Assembly (NCBI RefSeq): GCF_030269125.1
Contig: NZ_BSSM01000005.1
Location: 124,001-188,000 of the forward strand
From: Streptomyces hygroscopicus subsp. hygroscopicus
GTDB taxonomy: Bacteria; Actinomycetota; Actinomycetes; Streptomycetales; Streptomycetaceae
DNA length: 64,000 nt
Direction of reading: 5' to 3'
A model generated the notes under the pieces. The model searched no databases. It saw only the letters and a program-made list of their open reading frames with translations, and was not told the DNA's origin. Position numbers and translations under genes: made by a program. Positions within the stretch are counted from its first letter, which is position 1. The number at the start of each line of letters is the position of its first letter. Of the stretch, positions 32,348-42,294 are shown one piece after another.

Positions 32348-34720
32348 GTGGCCGAGGCGGCTGACTTCCAGGGGACCAGTGCCTCACCTGCGCGCCGATG
32401 GCTGCGGCGCACCGGAGCGCTGCTCGCCGGGGCGCCCCTGCTGGCCGGGCTGCTCCAGCTGCCCGCCGCCGCGCCCGCCGCGGCGGCGTCCGCGGACCCG
32501 GTGTCCGTCTCCCTGGACTCGCTGAGCCCCAATGCCCCCACGGACGGCGACACCCTCACCGTCTCCGGCACGGTGACCAACAACGGCAAGCAGGCCGTGA
32601 CCGGCGCCCATGTGGGCCTGCGGGTCGGCCCGATGCTGAACACCCGCTCGGGGATCAGCGACGTGGCCCGGCACCCCGACGACATCCAGGGGCTCACCGG
32701 CTCCGAGGTGGGCGACAAGTACGCGCAGAAGTTCACCAAGCTGGCGCCGGGCGTCGCCGAGCACTTCAGCATCTCCGTTCCGGTGGACAAGCTCGACCTC
32801 GGCGCGGACGGCGTCTACGAGTTCGGGGTCGCCCTGTCCGGGCAGACCTCCGCCCAGCCCTGGCAGCAGGTGCTCGGCATCCAGCGGACGTTCCTGCCGT
32901 GGCAGCCCTCCGACGCCGACACCCGGACCAGGACGACCTTCCTGTGGCCGCTGCTGTCCACCGTCCACATGACGGCCAGGACCGGCGCCGGCGAACTGCA
33001 GACTCCGGTCTTCCTCGACGACGACCTGGCCAAGGAGCTGGCGCCGGGCGGCCGCCTGGACCAGATGGTCAGCCTGGGCAAGGACCTGGACGTCACCTGG
33101 GTGATAGACCCGGACCTGCTGGCCTCCGTGGACGCCATGGCATCGGGCAACTACCGGCTGCAGGGCGACGGCGACACCACGGTGCCCGGCCCCAAGGAGC
33201 ACCAGGCCCTCGCGAAGCAGTGGCTGGCGAACCTGCAGAAGGCGGTGGTCGGCAAGGAGGTCGTCGCGCTGCCCTTCGCCGACCCGGACCTGGCCTCGCT
33301 GGCGCACCGCGGCACCAGCGTCACCGGTTCTCTCAGCCACCTCAAGGACGCCACGGACGTCGCCGCCACCACGGTGAAGACCGTGCTCCACGTCACACCG
33401 AGCACCGACTACGCCTGGCCGGTGAACGGCGCCGTGGACCCGTCGATCATGCGGGTCGCCACCTCCGCCGGCGCGGACCGGGTGATCACCCGCAGCGACA
33501 GCTTCCAGGAGACGGCCGGGCTGTCGTACACGCCCTCCGCCGCCCGTCCGGTCGGCGGCGGCACCACGGCGGTCGTCGCCGACGCCGCGCTGTCCACGGC
33601 CTTCGACGGCGATCTGACGAAGGCGGACTCGGCCACGCTCGCCGTGCAGGAGTTCCTGGCCCAGAGCCTGGAGATCAACGCGCAGACGGACCGGCAGCGC
33701 AGCATCGTCGTCGCCCCGCAGCGCATGCCCACGGCGGACCAGGCGCAGGCGATGGCGGCGGCGGTACGGGCGCTGCAGGGCGGCACCTGGTCCCAGGCGC
33801 AGGACCTGACGGGGGCGGCCAAGGCCAAGCCCGACCCGAGCGCGACCACCCGTATCCCGTCGACCTCGGTCTACCCCTCGTACCTGCGCCGGCAGGAGCT
33901 GCCGGCGCAGGCCTTCCAGCAGATCGCCCGGACCCAGGACAAGCTCGACGACTTCCAGGTGATCCTGTCCGACCAGTCCCGCGTGGTCACCCCGTTCGGG
34001 CGGGCCATAAACCGCGGGATGTCCACGTCGTGGCGGGGCCGGAGCGAGGCCGGAGACGGCTTCCGCAGCGGCGTGGAGGCGTGGCTGGACGATCTGGCCG
34101 GGCAGGTCAAGCTGATCGACAAGTCCGAGACCAAGCTGTCCGGACGCAGCGCGACCATCCCGGTGACCGTCCAGAACAACCTCGTCCAGCCGGTCGGCCA
34201 TCTGGTGCTGCGCCTCACCTCGACCCAGCCGACCCGACTGAAGATCGGCGGCAAGGCCTACGCCGAGCAGTCCGTCGACATCGCCGGCGGCCACGCCGCG
34301 TCGGTGAAGTTCACCACGTCGGCCAACGCCAACGGCCGGGCCACGGTGATCGCCCAGCTGTACACCGAGGACGGCCAGGAATACGGCGCCCCGGTCAGCT
34401 TCGACGTGAAGGTCACCGAGGTCACGCCCACGGTGATGCTGGTCATCGGTGGCGGTGTGCTGCTCCTCGTCCTCGCCGGCTTCCGGATGTACACCCAGCG
34501 CAAGCGCGCGGCCGCCCGCCAGGCCGGGGAGGGCGGCGCGGGCAGCGCGGGAGAGGACCCGGACGAGCCGGGGAACCCGGACGAGCCCGGGGGTCGTCTC
34601 CCCGAGGAGTCCGACTCCGCCGGGGGGGCAGACGACCCGGAGCAGCCGAGTGACCCTGCGCCGGACACCGCACCGGAAAGCACCGACCCGTCCGCGACGG
34701 GTGAGAGAGTGGACCGTTGA
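32348..34720 (+). CDS. DUF6049-type exported, membrane-anchored protein
   Basis: About 790 residues from GTG 32348 (VAEAADFQGTS); ATG 32294 is also in frame. A signal peptide is clear: RRWLRRTGALLAGAPLLAGL leading to an alanine-rich cleavage zone. A large extracellular part follows, with a single membrane helix near the end (MLVIGGGVLLLVLAGF) and an acidic, Pro/Glu-rich cytoplasmic tail. It matches the protein that stands before murJ throughout actinobacteria; its role is unknown but it is presumed to work in envelope assembly. The gene ends 46 bp before murJ. Confidence 0.85.
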   Translation: MAEAADFQGTSASPARRWLRRTGALLAGAPLLAGLLQLPAAAPAAAASADPVSVSLDSLSPNAPTDGDTLTVSGTVTNNGKQAVTGAHVGLRVGPMLNTRSGISDVARHPDDIQGLTGSEVGDKYAQKFTKLAPGVAEHFSISVPVDKLDLGADGVYEFGVALSGQTSAQPWQQVLGIQRTFLPWQPSDADTRTRTTFLWPLLSTVHMTARTGAGELQTPVFLDDDLAKELAPGGRLDQMVSLGKDLDVTWVIDPDLLASVDAMASGNYRLQGDGDTTVPGPKEHQALAKQWLANLQKAVVGKEVVALPFADPDLASLAHRGTSVTGSLSHLKDATDVAATTVKTVLHVTPSTDYAWPVNGAVDPSIMRVATSAGADRVITRSDSFQETAGLSYTPSAARPVGGGTTAVVADAALSTAFDGDLTKADSATLAVQEFLAQSLEINAQTDRQRSIVVAPQRMPTADQAQAMAAAVRALQGGTWSQAQDLTGAAKAKPDPSATTRIPSTSVYPSYLRRQELPAQAFQQIARTQDKLDDFQVILSDQSRVVTPFGRAINRGMSTSWRGRSEAGDGFRSGVEAWLDDLAGQVKLIDKSETKLSGRSATIPVTVQNNLVQPVGHLVLRLTSTQPTRLKIGGKAYAEQSVDIAGGHAASVKFTTSANANGRATVIAQLYTEDGQEYGAPVSFDVKVTEVTPTVMLVIGGGVLLLVLAGFRMYTQRKRAAARQAGEGGAGSAGEDPDEPGNPDEPGGRLPEESDSAGGADDPEQPSDPAPDTAPESTDPSATGERVDR

Positions 34721-34766
34721 GCGATGTCGTGGCCGGTGGGCCCGGGACGATGAGGTGGGGTAAGGC

Positions 34767-37157
34767 ATGAACGCGCCGTACGACGGTGACCGCGGCCAGG
34801 GCGCGGCCGGCTCGGGCTACCCCGAGACGCCGCCCGAGCCCGGCCAGGTGCCGCCGCAGCAAGCGGCGGACATGTACCTCCAGGACGCCTACGACCAGGA
34901 TCCCTACCGGGCGCACGATCTGACCGCCCAGGACCCGGTCGCCGAGGCGCTCTACGACCGCGCCGCGCACCCCCCGCCGCCCCCGGGCGCCTACGAGCAG
35001 CCGCTGTACGGACAGCCCGCCCAGTCGCCCTACGCGCCCGACCCGCGGGTGTGGGCGCAGCCCCCGGCACCCGAGCCGGACGGCGCGGCGCCCCACCTGC
35101 CCTACGGCGACGACCCGCGCACGACCCAGTTCGTGGGCGTGGACGACCTGGTCTCCAACTCCGGCGAGGAGTACCACGAGCCGGACGCCTTCGCGCATCT
35201 CTTCAAGGACCAGCAGCACAGCGGCGGGCACACGCCGATGGACCCGCCGGGCGTCCCGGGTCCGGCCGGCGCGCCGGGCATGGGAACGGGGCCCGGTGGC
35301 CAGTACCCACCCGCTTACGGCCGCCACCCGCGGCAGCAGGGCCCTTACGGGGGGCAGGGGTACCCGTCCGCGCCCGCCGCGCCCTACGCCGCCGGAAACC
35401 CGGTGCAACCCCCGGTGCCCGCACCGGCCGGTGCCCCGGCCCCCGGCGCCCCGACGGGGGCCGTCGCGGCCGAGCCGGCCATGGCTCCCGCGGCCTCCGT
35501 GGCGACCGCCGCGCCCGCGAAGAGGGGCGGCAAGGTCGGCGGGCTGATGAAGTCCAGCGCCGTCATGGCGGCGGGCACCCTGGTCTCCCGGCTCACCGGC
35601 TTCGTCCGCTCCGCGCTGATCGTCTCCGCGCTCGGCCTCGGCTTCCTGGGCGACTCCTTCCAGGTCGCCTACCAGCTGCCGACCATGATCTACATCCTCA
35701 CCGTCGGCGGCGGCCTCAACTCGGTCTTCGTGCCGCAGCTGGTCCGCGCGATGAAGGAGGACGACGACGGCGGCGAGGCCTTCGCCAACCGGCTGCTGAC
35801 CCTCGTCATGGTGGCGCTCGCCGCGCTGACCGGTCTCGCGATGCTCGCGGCACCCCTGCTGGTGCGCATGCTGTCCAACCCGGTCGCCAGCAACCCGGCG
35901 GCCAACGACGTCGCGGTCACCTTCACCCGTTACTTCCTGCCCTCGATCTTCTTCATGGGCATCCACGTGGTGATGGGTCAGGTGCTCAACGCGCGCGGCA
36001 AGTTCGGCGCGATGATGTGGACCCCGGTCCTCAACAACATCGTCATCATCGTGACGCTCGGCATGTTCATCTGGGTCTACGGCACCGCGTCGCACTCCCA
36101 CATGACGGTCACGAACATCCCGCCGCAGGGCCAGCGTCTGCTCGGTGTCGGCGTGCTGCTCGGCCTGGTCGTGCAGGCGCTGGCGATGATCCCCTACCTG
36201 CGCGAGACCGGGTTCCGGATCCGGCCGCGCTTCGACTGGCGCGGCCACGGCCTGGGCAAGGCCGCGATGCTCGCCAAGTGGACGGTCCTGTTCGTCCTCG
36301 CCAACCAGGCCGGCGCGATGATCGTCACCCAGCTGTCCACCGCGGCCACCAAGGAATCCGGCATCGCGGGCACCGGCTTCGCCGCCTACGCCAACGCCCA
36401 GCTGATCTGGGGCCTGCCGCAGGCCATCATCACGGTCTCCCTGATGGCCGCCCTGCTGCCGCGCATCTCCCGCTCGGCGGCCGAGGGCGACGGCGGCGCC
36501 GTGCGCGACGACATCTCACAGGGCCTCAGGACCACCGCGGTCGCCATCGTCCCCGTCGCCTTCGGCTTCCTGGCGCTGGGCGTCCCGATGTGCACCCTGA
36601 TCTTCGGCAGCTCGGGCATCGGCGAGGCCACCAACATGGGCTACATGCTGATGGCCTTCGGCCTCGGCCTGATCCCGTTCTCGGTGCAGTACGTCGTCCT
36701 GCGCGCCTTCTACGCCTTCGAGGACACGCGCACCCCCTTCTACAACACGGTCATCGTCGCCGCGGTCAACGCGGGCGCCTCGGCCCTCTGCTTCTTCCTG
36801 CTGCCGGCCCGCTGGGCGGTCACCGGCATGGCGGCCGCGTACGGAGCCGCCTACGCGATCGGCGTGATCGTCGCCTGGCGACGGCTGCGCAAGCGCCTGG
36901 GCGGTGACCTGGACGGCGCCCGCGTGATGCGGACGTACGCGCGGCTGTGCATCGCCTCGGTGCCGGCGGCGCTGCTCAGCGGCGCCGTCTGCTACGGCAT
37001 CGGGCACACTCTCGGCCAGGGCGTCATCGGCTCCTTCGCGGCACTGATCGTCGGCGGGGCCGTCCTGTTCGGTGTCTTCTTCGTCGCCGCCCGCCGGATG
37101 CGGATCGACGAACTGAACTCGCTCGTGGGCATGGTGCGCGGGCGTCTGGGTCGCTGA
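34767..37157 (+). CDS. murJ: Lipid II flippase MurJ (MviN) with long N-terminal extension
   Basis: 796 residues. The first about 260 are a Pro/Ala/Gly/Tyr-rich cytoplasmic extension (QQAADMYLQDAYDQDPYRAH). The MurJ fold of about 14 membrane helices follows, starting at SSAVMAAGTLVSRLTGFVRS, with the conserved arginines of this fold. It moves lipid-linked peptidoglycan precursor across the membrane. The next gene encodes a pseudokinase; in mycobacteria the equivalent domain is fused to MviN, so the two proteins probably act together. Confidence 0.95.
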   Translation: MNAPYDGDRGQGAAGSGYPETPPEPGQVPPQQAADMYLQDAYDQDPYRAHDLTAQDPVAEALYDRAAHPPPPPGAYEQPLYGQPAQSPYAPDPRVWAQPPAPEPDGAAPHLPYGDDPRTTQFVGVDDLVSNSGEEYHEPDAFAHLFKDQQHSGGHTPMDPPGVPGPAGAPGMGTGPGGQYPPAYGRHPRQQGPYGGQGYPSAPAAPYAAGNPVQPPVPAPAGAPAPGAPTGAVAAEPAMAPAASVATAAPAKRGGKVGGLMKSSAVMAAGTLVSRLTGFVRSALIVSALGLGFLGDSFQVAYQLPTMIYILTVGGGLNSVFVPQLVRAMKEDDDGGEAFANRLLTLVMVALAALTGLAMLAAPLLVRMLSNPVASNPAANDVAVTFTRYFLPSIFFMGIHVVMGQVLNARGKFGAMMWTPVLNNIVIIVTLGMFIWVYGTASHSHMTVTNIPPQGQRLLGVGVLLGLVVQALAMIPYLRETGFRIRPRFDWRGHGLGKAAMLAKWTVLFVLANQAGAMIVTQLSTAATKESGIAGTGFAAYANAQLIWGLPQAIITVSLMAALLPRISRSAAEGDGGAVRDDISQGLRTTAVAIVPVAFGFLALGVPMCTLIFGSSGIGEATNMGYMLMAFGLGLIPFSVQYVVLRAFYAFEDTRTPFYNTVIVAAVNAGASALCFFLLPARWAVTGMAAAYGAAYAIGVIVAWRRLRKRLGGDLDGARVMRTYARLCIASVPAALLSGAVCYGIGHTLGQGVIGSFAALIVGGAVLFGVFFVAARRMRIDELNSLVGMVRGRLGR

Positions 37158-37275
37158 GGCGGGGGTAGGGGCACAACCATCGTCCGCTGCCGTGTGTCGT
37201 GCATAGCGGCGGACTGTGGGCACAATTGGTTTCGGCGTCGGACAGCGTGCAACGGATGGGGAGGCAGGGACGACG

Positions 37276-38970
37276 GTGGCGGAACGGAGCACGGCTGCCG
37301 TCGACGTGGCAGACAACAGCGGCGAGCAGCCGCTGACCGCGAAGGCGGACCAGTCCACGGCCGACGGGGTGGCCAAGAACCCGATGCGGGACACGGACGG
37401 TGACGAGGCGCAGGGGACCGACGCGGAGGGTTCCCGCAAGCCCGCCTCGCCGCCCGAACTGCACAGCGGTCACAAGCTCGCCAGACGCTACCGGCTGGAG
37501 GAGTGCGTCACCCGTCTGGACGGGTTCAGCAGCTGGCGTGCCGTCGACGAGAAACTCCGCCGCGCCGTCGGCGTCCACGTCCTGCCGGCGGACCACGCAC
37601 GGGCCCGTTCGGTGCTCGCCGCCGCCCGGTCCTCCGCACTGCTCGGCGACCCGCGCTTCGTCCAGGTCCTCGACGCCGTCGAGGAGAACGACCTGGTCTA
37701 CGTCGTCCACGAATGGCTGCCCGACGCCACCGAGCTGACCACGCTGCTCACGGCCGGTCCGCTGGAGCCGCACGACGCGTACCAGATGGTCAGTCAGGTG
37801 GCCTCCGCGATGGCCGCCGCACACCGTGAGGGCCTCGCCCATCTGCGCCTGAACCCCAACGCCGTGCTGCGCACCTCGACCGGCCAGTGGCGCATCCGCG
37901 GCCTCGCGGTGAACGCCGCGCTGCGCGGCATCAGCTCCGACACCCCGCAGCGCACCGACACCGAGGCGATCGGTGCCCTGCTGTACGCCGCGCTGACCCA
38001 GCGCTGGCCCTACGAGAACGACGCCTACGGCCTGTCCGGCCTCCCCAAGGACATCGGCCTCATCGCACCCGACCAGGTGCGGGCCGGGATCCACCGCGGC
38101 CTGTCCGAGCTGGCCATGCGGGCACTCGCCAACGACGGGGCCACCGCGTCCCGGCACGAGGCGGCCTGCACCACGCCGGAGGAGCTGGTGAAGGCGATCG
38201 GCGAGATGCCCCGCATCCGCCCGCCGGAGCCGGTGTTCACCGCGCCGCCCGAGTACCAGCGCACCACCTACCAGCAGGGCACCTACGGCCGCCCGGCGAC
38301 GCACCCCGGTGCCGCCCAGCCGATCGCGCCCCCGCCGCCCCCGCTGCAGAGCCGCACCGGCAAGGCGCTGAAGTGGGCGGTCTCCGCCCTCCTCATCGCC
38401 GCTCTCGGCCTGGGCAGCTGGCAGTTGGCGGACGCCCTGATGGACCGGAGCGGCAAGTCGAACGACACCAACAAGAGCCAGACCACGGACGGCGGGGACA
38501 AGTCCGACGCGACGACTCCCGGCCGCCTCGTCCCCGTCCAGGGCGCCCGTGACTTCGACCCGTTCAGCGCGGACCACTCCGAGAAGCCCAATGACGTCGG
38601 AAAGGTCTTCGACAGCAGTCCGTCCACGTACTGGCAGACGGACTTCTATCTGAGCCCGGAGTTCGGCAACCTGAAGCCCGGCGTCGGGGTCATCCTCGAC
38701 CTGGGCAAGGTGCAGCAGGTCGGGAAGGTGACCGTCACCTTCCTCGGGCAGACCTCGGTCGAACTCCGTTCCGCGAGCGCGGACGCGGGGTCGGAACCGA
38801 CCTCCTTCGACGCCTACACCAAGGTGGCCGACGGCTCGGGCACGACAGTGGTGCTCAAGCCCGGTAAGACCCTCAACACGAGGTATCTCCTGGTGTGGCT
38901 GACCAAGCTGCCCGCGGACGGCGGAGGCCACTGGCGGGGCCGGGTGGCGGACGTCAAGGTGACGAGCTGA
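37276..38970 (+). CDS. Membrane-anchored protein-kinase-like protein (pseudokinase)
   Basis: 564 residues from GTG 37276 (AGGGA six bases upstream). Acidic N terminus, then a serine/threonine-kinase-like domain (HSGHKLARRYRLEECVTRLD). The catalytic residues are lost: the HRD loop reads H-L-R-L-N-P-N-A-V and the DFG position reads R-I-R-G-L-A-V. A proline-rich linker, one membrane helix (AVSALLIAALGLGSWQLADAL) and an extracellular discoidin-like beta domain (STYWQTDFYLSPEFGNLKPG) follow. This matches the MviN-associated pseudokinase that in mycobacteria binds FhaA when phosphorylated. Confidence 0.85.
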   Translation: MAERSTAAVDVADNSGEQPLTAKADQSTADGVAKNPMRDTDGDEAQGTDAEGSRKPASPPELHSGHKLARRYRLEECVTRLDGFSSWRAVDEKLRRAVGVHVLPADHARARSVLAAARSSALLGDPRFVQVLDAVEENDLVYVVHEWLPDATELTTLLTAGPLEPHDAYQMVSQVASAMAAAHREGLAHLRLNPNAVLRTSTGQWRIRGLAVNAALRGISSDTPQRTDTEAIGALLYAALTQRWPYENDAYGLSGLPKDIGLIAPDQVRAGIHRGLSELAMRALANDGATASRHEAACTTPEELVKAIGEMPRIRPPEPVFTAPPEYQRTTYQQGTYGRPATHPGAAQPIAPPPPPLQSRTGKALKWAVSALLIAALGLGSWQLADALMDRSGKSNDTNKSQTTDGGDKSDATTPGRLVPVQGARDFDPFSADHSEKPNDVGKVFDSSPSTYWQTDFYLSPEFGNLKPGVGVILDLGKVQQVGKVTVTFLGQTSVELRSASADAGSEPTSFDAYTKVADGSGTTVVLKPGKTLNTRYLLVWLTKLPADGGGHWRGRVADVKVTS

Positions 38971-39081
38971 GTTCTCCCTCGGGGGGAAGGGTGTCCGCGA
39001 TCGGGGAAGTCTCGTGATCGCTTCCTGACGGCTCGGCTCGTAGGTACTACTCTCAGGGCCAGGTGGGAGGGAGGGGAACCG

Positions 39082-39816
39082 TTGCGCGAGCCGACAGGCG
39101 GATCCGTGAGCGACCAGGAGCTGCTCGCTCGCCACGTGCAGGGCGACCCCGACGCCTTCGGAGAGATCGTGCGGCGGCACCGGGACCGGCTCTGGGCGGT
39201 CGCGCTGCGCACGCTGGGGGACCGCGAGGAGGCCGCCGACGCGGTGCAGGACGCCCTGGTGTCGGCCTACCGCGCCGCCCACACCTTCCGAGGCCAGTCG
39301 GCGGTGACGACCTGGCTGCACCGGATCACGGTGAACGCCTGTCTCGACCGCGTCCGCAAGGCCGCCTCGCGCAAGACCGCCCCGGTGGACGACACCGAGC
39401 GGCTGGAGCAGCTGCTGGAGCCGCACGAGTCCGCGTCCGCGCCGGCCGAGCGCAACGATCTGCACCGCCAGCTCATCGAGGCGCTGGGCACCCTGGCGCC
39501 GGAGCAGCGGGCCGCGCTGGTCCTCGTGGACATGCAGGGCTACCCGGTCGCCGAGGCGGCCCGGATCCTCGACGTGCCGACGGGCACGGTGAAGAGCCGG
39601 TGCGCCCGGGGCAGAGCCCGACTGCTGCCGCTGCTCACTCATCTGCGCCCCGACCACGGCTCGGAAGAAGGCCGTGACGGAGAGGAAAACAGTTCTGGCC
39701 GGAACCGGGTGCAAGGGACATCCGTCCCATCCGCGACGGAGTCTTCCGGAGCGGGCCTCCAGGAGGCGGGACCGACCGATTCAGCCGTAGTGAAGGGCGG
39801 AGGTGGGCGAGCGTGA
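39082..39816 (+). CDS. sigM: ECF RNA polymerase sigma factor, SigM-like
   Basis: About 244 residues from TTG 39082, which has GGGAGGGGAA at proper distance; GTG 39106 (VSDQELLARH) is the alternative. Region 2 reads HVQGDPDAFGEIVRRHRDRL and DAVQDALVSAYRAAHTFRGQ. Region 4 reads LVLVDMQGYPVAEAARILDV, then TGTVKSRCARGRARL. A 60-residue disordered tail is unusual for the family. The stop overlaps the anti-sigma start (GTGA), and trxBA follows, the same order as sigM-rsmA-trxBA in mycobacteria. Confidence 0.9.
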   Translation: MREPTGGSVSDQELLARHVQGDPDAFGEIVRRHRDRLWAVALRTLGDREEAADAVQDALVSAYRAAHTFRGQSAVTTWLHRITVNACLDRVRKAASRKTAPVDDTERLEQLLEPHESASAPAERNDLHRQLIEALGTLAPEQRAALVLVDMQGYPVAEAARILDVPTGTVKSRCARGRARLLPLLTHLRPDHGSEEGRDGEENSSGRNRVQGTSVPSATESSGAGLQEAGPTDSAVVKGGGGRA

Positions 39817-40769
39817 CATCGACGACGGACACGGCCGGGCACCCGGACGTCACCGAGATCTCCGACCTCGCCGAGGGCCTTCTCCCGCCTGAGCGCGGCA
39901 CGGACGTGCGGTACCACCTGGCCGCCTGCGAGCTGTGCGCGGACGTCTACGCCTCGCTGGAGGAGATCCGGGGGCTGCTCGGTTCCGCGCAGGCGCCGGA
40001 GGCCATGCCGATCGACGTGGCGCAGCGCATCGACGCCGCCCTGGCCGCCGAGGCACTGCTCAATGCGTCCGGCTCCGGCTCCGGCTCTAGTGAAGATTCC
40101 ACGACCGATGTTTCACGTGAAACATCGGCTCCCGCGGCGCGCGAGCCCGCGCACGAACGTGAGCACGCGACATCCGTCCCGGCCGACCGTCCCACAGGCC
40201 GCCCGCAGGCCGCGACCGGACCGGGGCGGAAGAAGAGCGGACGCGGTCGTCGCCGCAGGGCCGTCGCGCTGGGCGGTGTGCTGACCGCTGCCGTCCTGGG
40301 GGCCGGCGCACTGGTGCTCCAGTCGTTCGGCGGTGGTACGTCGTCCACGACGGCCCATGGCAAGCCGAGCCCGTCCGCCGGTGCCTTCTCCGGCACCAGC
40401 GTCCAGAACCAGGTGCGGGACCTGCTGACCGCGGAGAAGAGCCCCCAGCGGGGGCACGGGGACAGCCAGCAGCCGCGGTCCGGCGGGAACTCCGAGCGGA
40501 ACACCCCGCAGTCGGGCGAAAGCGCGAACACTCTTCTCCGGCCTCAGGTGGCGGTCCCGGACTGCGTTCGGCTGGCGATCCCCCGGGGTGAGCAGGCCCT
40601 GGCCGCGAAGACCGGTACCTACGCCGGGAAGAACGCCTATCTCGTCGTCCTTCCCGACTTCCAGGACAGTGCACGCGTCACGGCCTATGTGATCGATGCC
40701 GCCTGTGTCGGACAGCGGTCCGCCTCCTCCGGCAGGGTTCTGCTGAAGGAGCCCGTCGCCCGTCCGTGA
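39813..40769 (+). CDS. Zinc-binding anti-sigma factor (ZAS type), membrane-anchored
   Basis: 318 residues. The ZAS motif H-L-A-A-C-E-L-C near residue 35 marks the sigma-binding domain. A long linker with a basic block (RKKSGRGRRRRA) leads to a membrane helix (VALGGVLTAAVLGAGALVL) and an extracytoplasmic domain. It should hold the upstream ECF sigma factor inactive. The linker contains the peptide D-V-S-R-E-T-S, encoded by a parS site lying inside the gene. Confidence 0.85.
   Translation: MTSTTDTAGHPDVTEISDLAEGLLPPERGTDVRYHLAACELCADVYASLEEIRGLLGSAQAPEAMPIDVAQRIDAALAAEALLNASGSGSGSSEDSTTDVSRETSAPAAREPAHEREHATSVPADRPTGRPQAATGPGRKKSGRGRRRRAVALGGVLTAAVLGAGALVLQSFGGGTSSTTAHGKPSPSAGAFSGTSVQNQVRDLLTAEKSPQRGHGDSQQPRSGGNSERNTPQSGESANTLLRPQVAVPDCVRLAIPRGEQALAAKTGTYAGKNAYLVVLPDFQDSARVTAYVIDAACVGQRSASSGRVLLKEPVARP
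40110..40123. promoter_or_regulatory. parS: parS site 6, inside the anti-sigma gene
   Basis: Exact GTTTCACGTGAAAC read in frame as part of V-S-R-E-T, in a disordered linker where extra residues are tolerated. Confidence 0.95.
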
Positions 40770-40818
40770 GGCGGGATTCCGGTCGGTCGTTCCCCGCACG
40801 CGTGTGCCCGAACACAGC

Positions 40819-40845
40819 GGGAATGCGCGCCCCGTAGGATCCGTT
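40819..40845 (+). promoter_or_regulatory. SigR-type promoter of trxBA
   Basis: GGGAAT at 40819-40824, 18 bases, then GTT at 40843-40845. This matches the SigR consensus GGAAT-N18-GTT known from the Streptomyces trxBA operon, which is induced by thiol oxidation. It lies 72 bp before the trxB start. Confidence 0.85.
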
Positions 40846-40916
40846 GGGTGGGGTGAGAGTCCCGAAAGGGACGTCCACCGGTCGACTGACGCAGACCAGA
40901 GACGAGGAATCAAGCC

Positions 40917-41888
40917 GTGAGCGATGTCCGTAACGTGATCATCATCGGCTCCGGGCCCGCAGGCTATACGTCGGCGCTGTACACCGCCCGCGCTTCGCTG
41001 AAGCCCCTGGTGTTCGAGGGTGCCGTCACCGCCGGTGGCGCGCTGATGAACACCACCGAGGTGGAGAACTTCCCGGGCTTCCGTGACGGCATCATGGGCC
41101 CCGACCTCATGGACAACATGCGGGCCCAGGCCGAGCGCTTCGGCGCGGAACTGATCCCGGACGACATCGTCTCGGTCGACCTCACCGGGGAGATCAAGAC
41201 CGTCACCGACACCGCGGGCACCGTCCACAAGGCGAAGGCCGTCATCGTCACCACCGGCTCCCAGCACCGCAAGCTCGGCCTCCCGAACGAGGACGCGCTG
41301 TCCGGCCGCGGTGTCTCCTGGTGTGCCACCTGCGACGGGTTCTTCTTCAAGGACCAGGACATCGCCGTGATCGGCGGTGGCGACACCGCGATGGAGGAGG
41401 CCACCTTCCTGTCGCGCTTCGCCAAGTCCGTGACGATCGTCCACCGCCGGGACACCCTGCGCGCCTCCAAGGCGATGCAGGAGCGCGCCTTCGGCGACCC
41501 GAAGATCAAGTTCGTGTGGGACAGCGAGGTCGCCGAGATCCAGGGCGAGCAGAAGCTCTCCGGCCTGAAGCTGCGCAACCTCAAGACCGGCGAGCTGTCC
41601 GACCTCCCCGTGACGGGTCTGTTCATCGCGATCGGCCACGACCCGCGCACCGAGCTGTTCAAGGGCCAGCTGGACCTCGACGAGGAGGGCTACCTGAAGG
41701 TCGACTCCCCGTCCACCCGCACCAACGTGACCGGTGTCTTCGCCGCCGGTGACGTGGTCGACCACACCTACCGGCAGGCGATCACCGCGGCCGGCACCGG
41801 CTGCTCCGCCGCCCTGGACGCCGAACGCTTCCTCGCCGCCCTCGCCGACGAGGACCAGGCCGAGCCCGAGAAGACCGCCGCGGTCTGA
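40917..41888 (+). CDS. trxB: Thioredoxin reductase
   Basis: 323 residues from GTG 40917 (GACGAGG upstream). FAD loop [10 protein letters not shown], redox cysteines in [13 protein letters not shown] loop G-G-G-D-T-A-M-E-E and the C-terminal F-A-A-G-D-V-V-D are all present. It reduces thioredoxin with NADPH in the cytoplasm. Co-transcribed with trxA, 57 bp downstream. Confidence 0.98.
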   Translation: MSDVRNVIIIGSGPAGYTSALYTARASLKPLVFEGAVTAGGALMNTTEVENFPGFRDGIMGPDLMDNMRAQAERFGAELIPDDIVSVDLTGEIKTVTDTAGTVHKAKAVIVTTGSQHRKLGLPNEDALSGRGVSWCATCDGFFFKDQDIAVIGGGDTAMEEATFLSRFAKSVTIVHRRDTLRASKAMQERAFGDPKIKFVWDSEVAEIQGEQKLSGLKLRNLKTGELSDLPVTGLFIAIGHDPRTELFKGQLDLDEEGYLKVDSPSTRTNVTGVFAAGDVVDHTYRQAITAAGTGCSAALDAERFLAALADEDQAEPEKTAAV

Positions 41889-41945
41889 CGCTCCTCACGG
41901 CTTCCCCTTCACCTCCCTCCCCACGACCAAGAAAAGGAGCCCAGC

Positions 41946-42275
41946 GTGGCCGCCCTGAAGAACGTGACCGACGCCTCCTTCGACGAGGACGTCCTCAAGA
42001 ACGACAAGCCCGTCCTGGTGGACTTCTGGGCTGCCTGGTGCGGTCCGTGCCGCCAGATCGCCCCCTCCCTGGAGGCGATCGCCGCCGAGCACGGCGACAA
42101 GATCGAGATCGTCAAGCTCAACATCGACGAGAACCCGGCCACGGCCGCCAAGTACGGCGTCATGTCGATCCCGACCCTGAACGTCTACCAGGGCGGCGAG
42201 GTCGCCAAGACCATCGTCGGCGCCAAGCCCAAGGCCGCGATCGTCCGCGACCTCGAGGAATTCATCGCCGAGTGA
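41946..42275 (+). CDS. trxA: Thioredoxin
   Basis: 109 residues from GTG 41946, preceded by AAAAGGAG. Active site F-W-A-A-W-C-G-P-C-R and the cis-proline in M-S-I-P-T-L. Its stop codon is followed by one base and then a parS site. Confidence 0.98.
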   Translation: MAALKNVTDASFDEDVLKNDKPVLVDFWAAWCGPCRQIAPSLEAIAAEHGDKIEIVKLNIDENPATAAKYGVMSIPTLNVYQGGEVAKTIVGAKPKAAIVRDLEEFIAE

Positions 42276-42276
42276 T

Positions 42277-42290
42277 GTTTCACGTGAAAC
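42277..42290. promoter_or_regulatory. parS: parS site 7
   Basis: Exact GTTTCACGTGAAAC between the trxA stop and its terminator. Confidence 0.95.
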
Positions 42291-42294
42291 ATTG

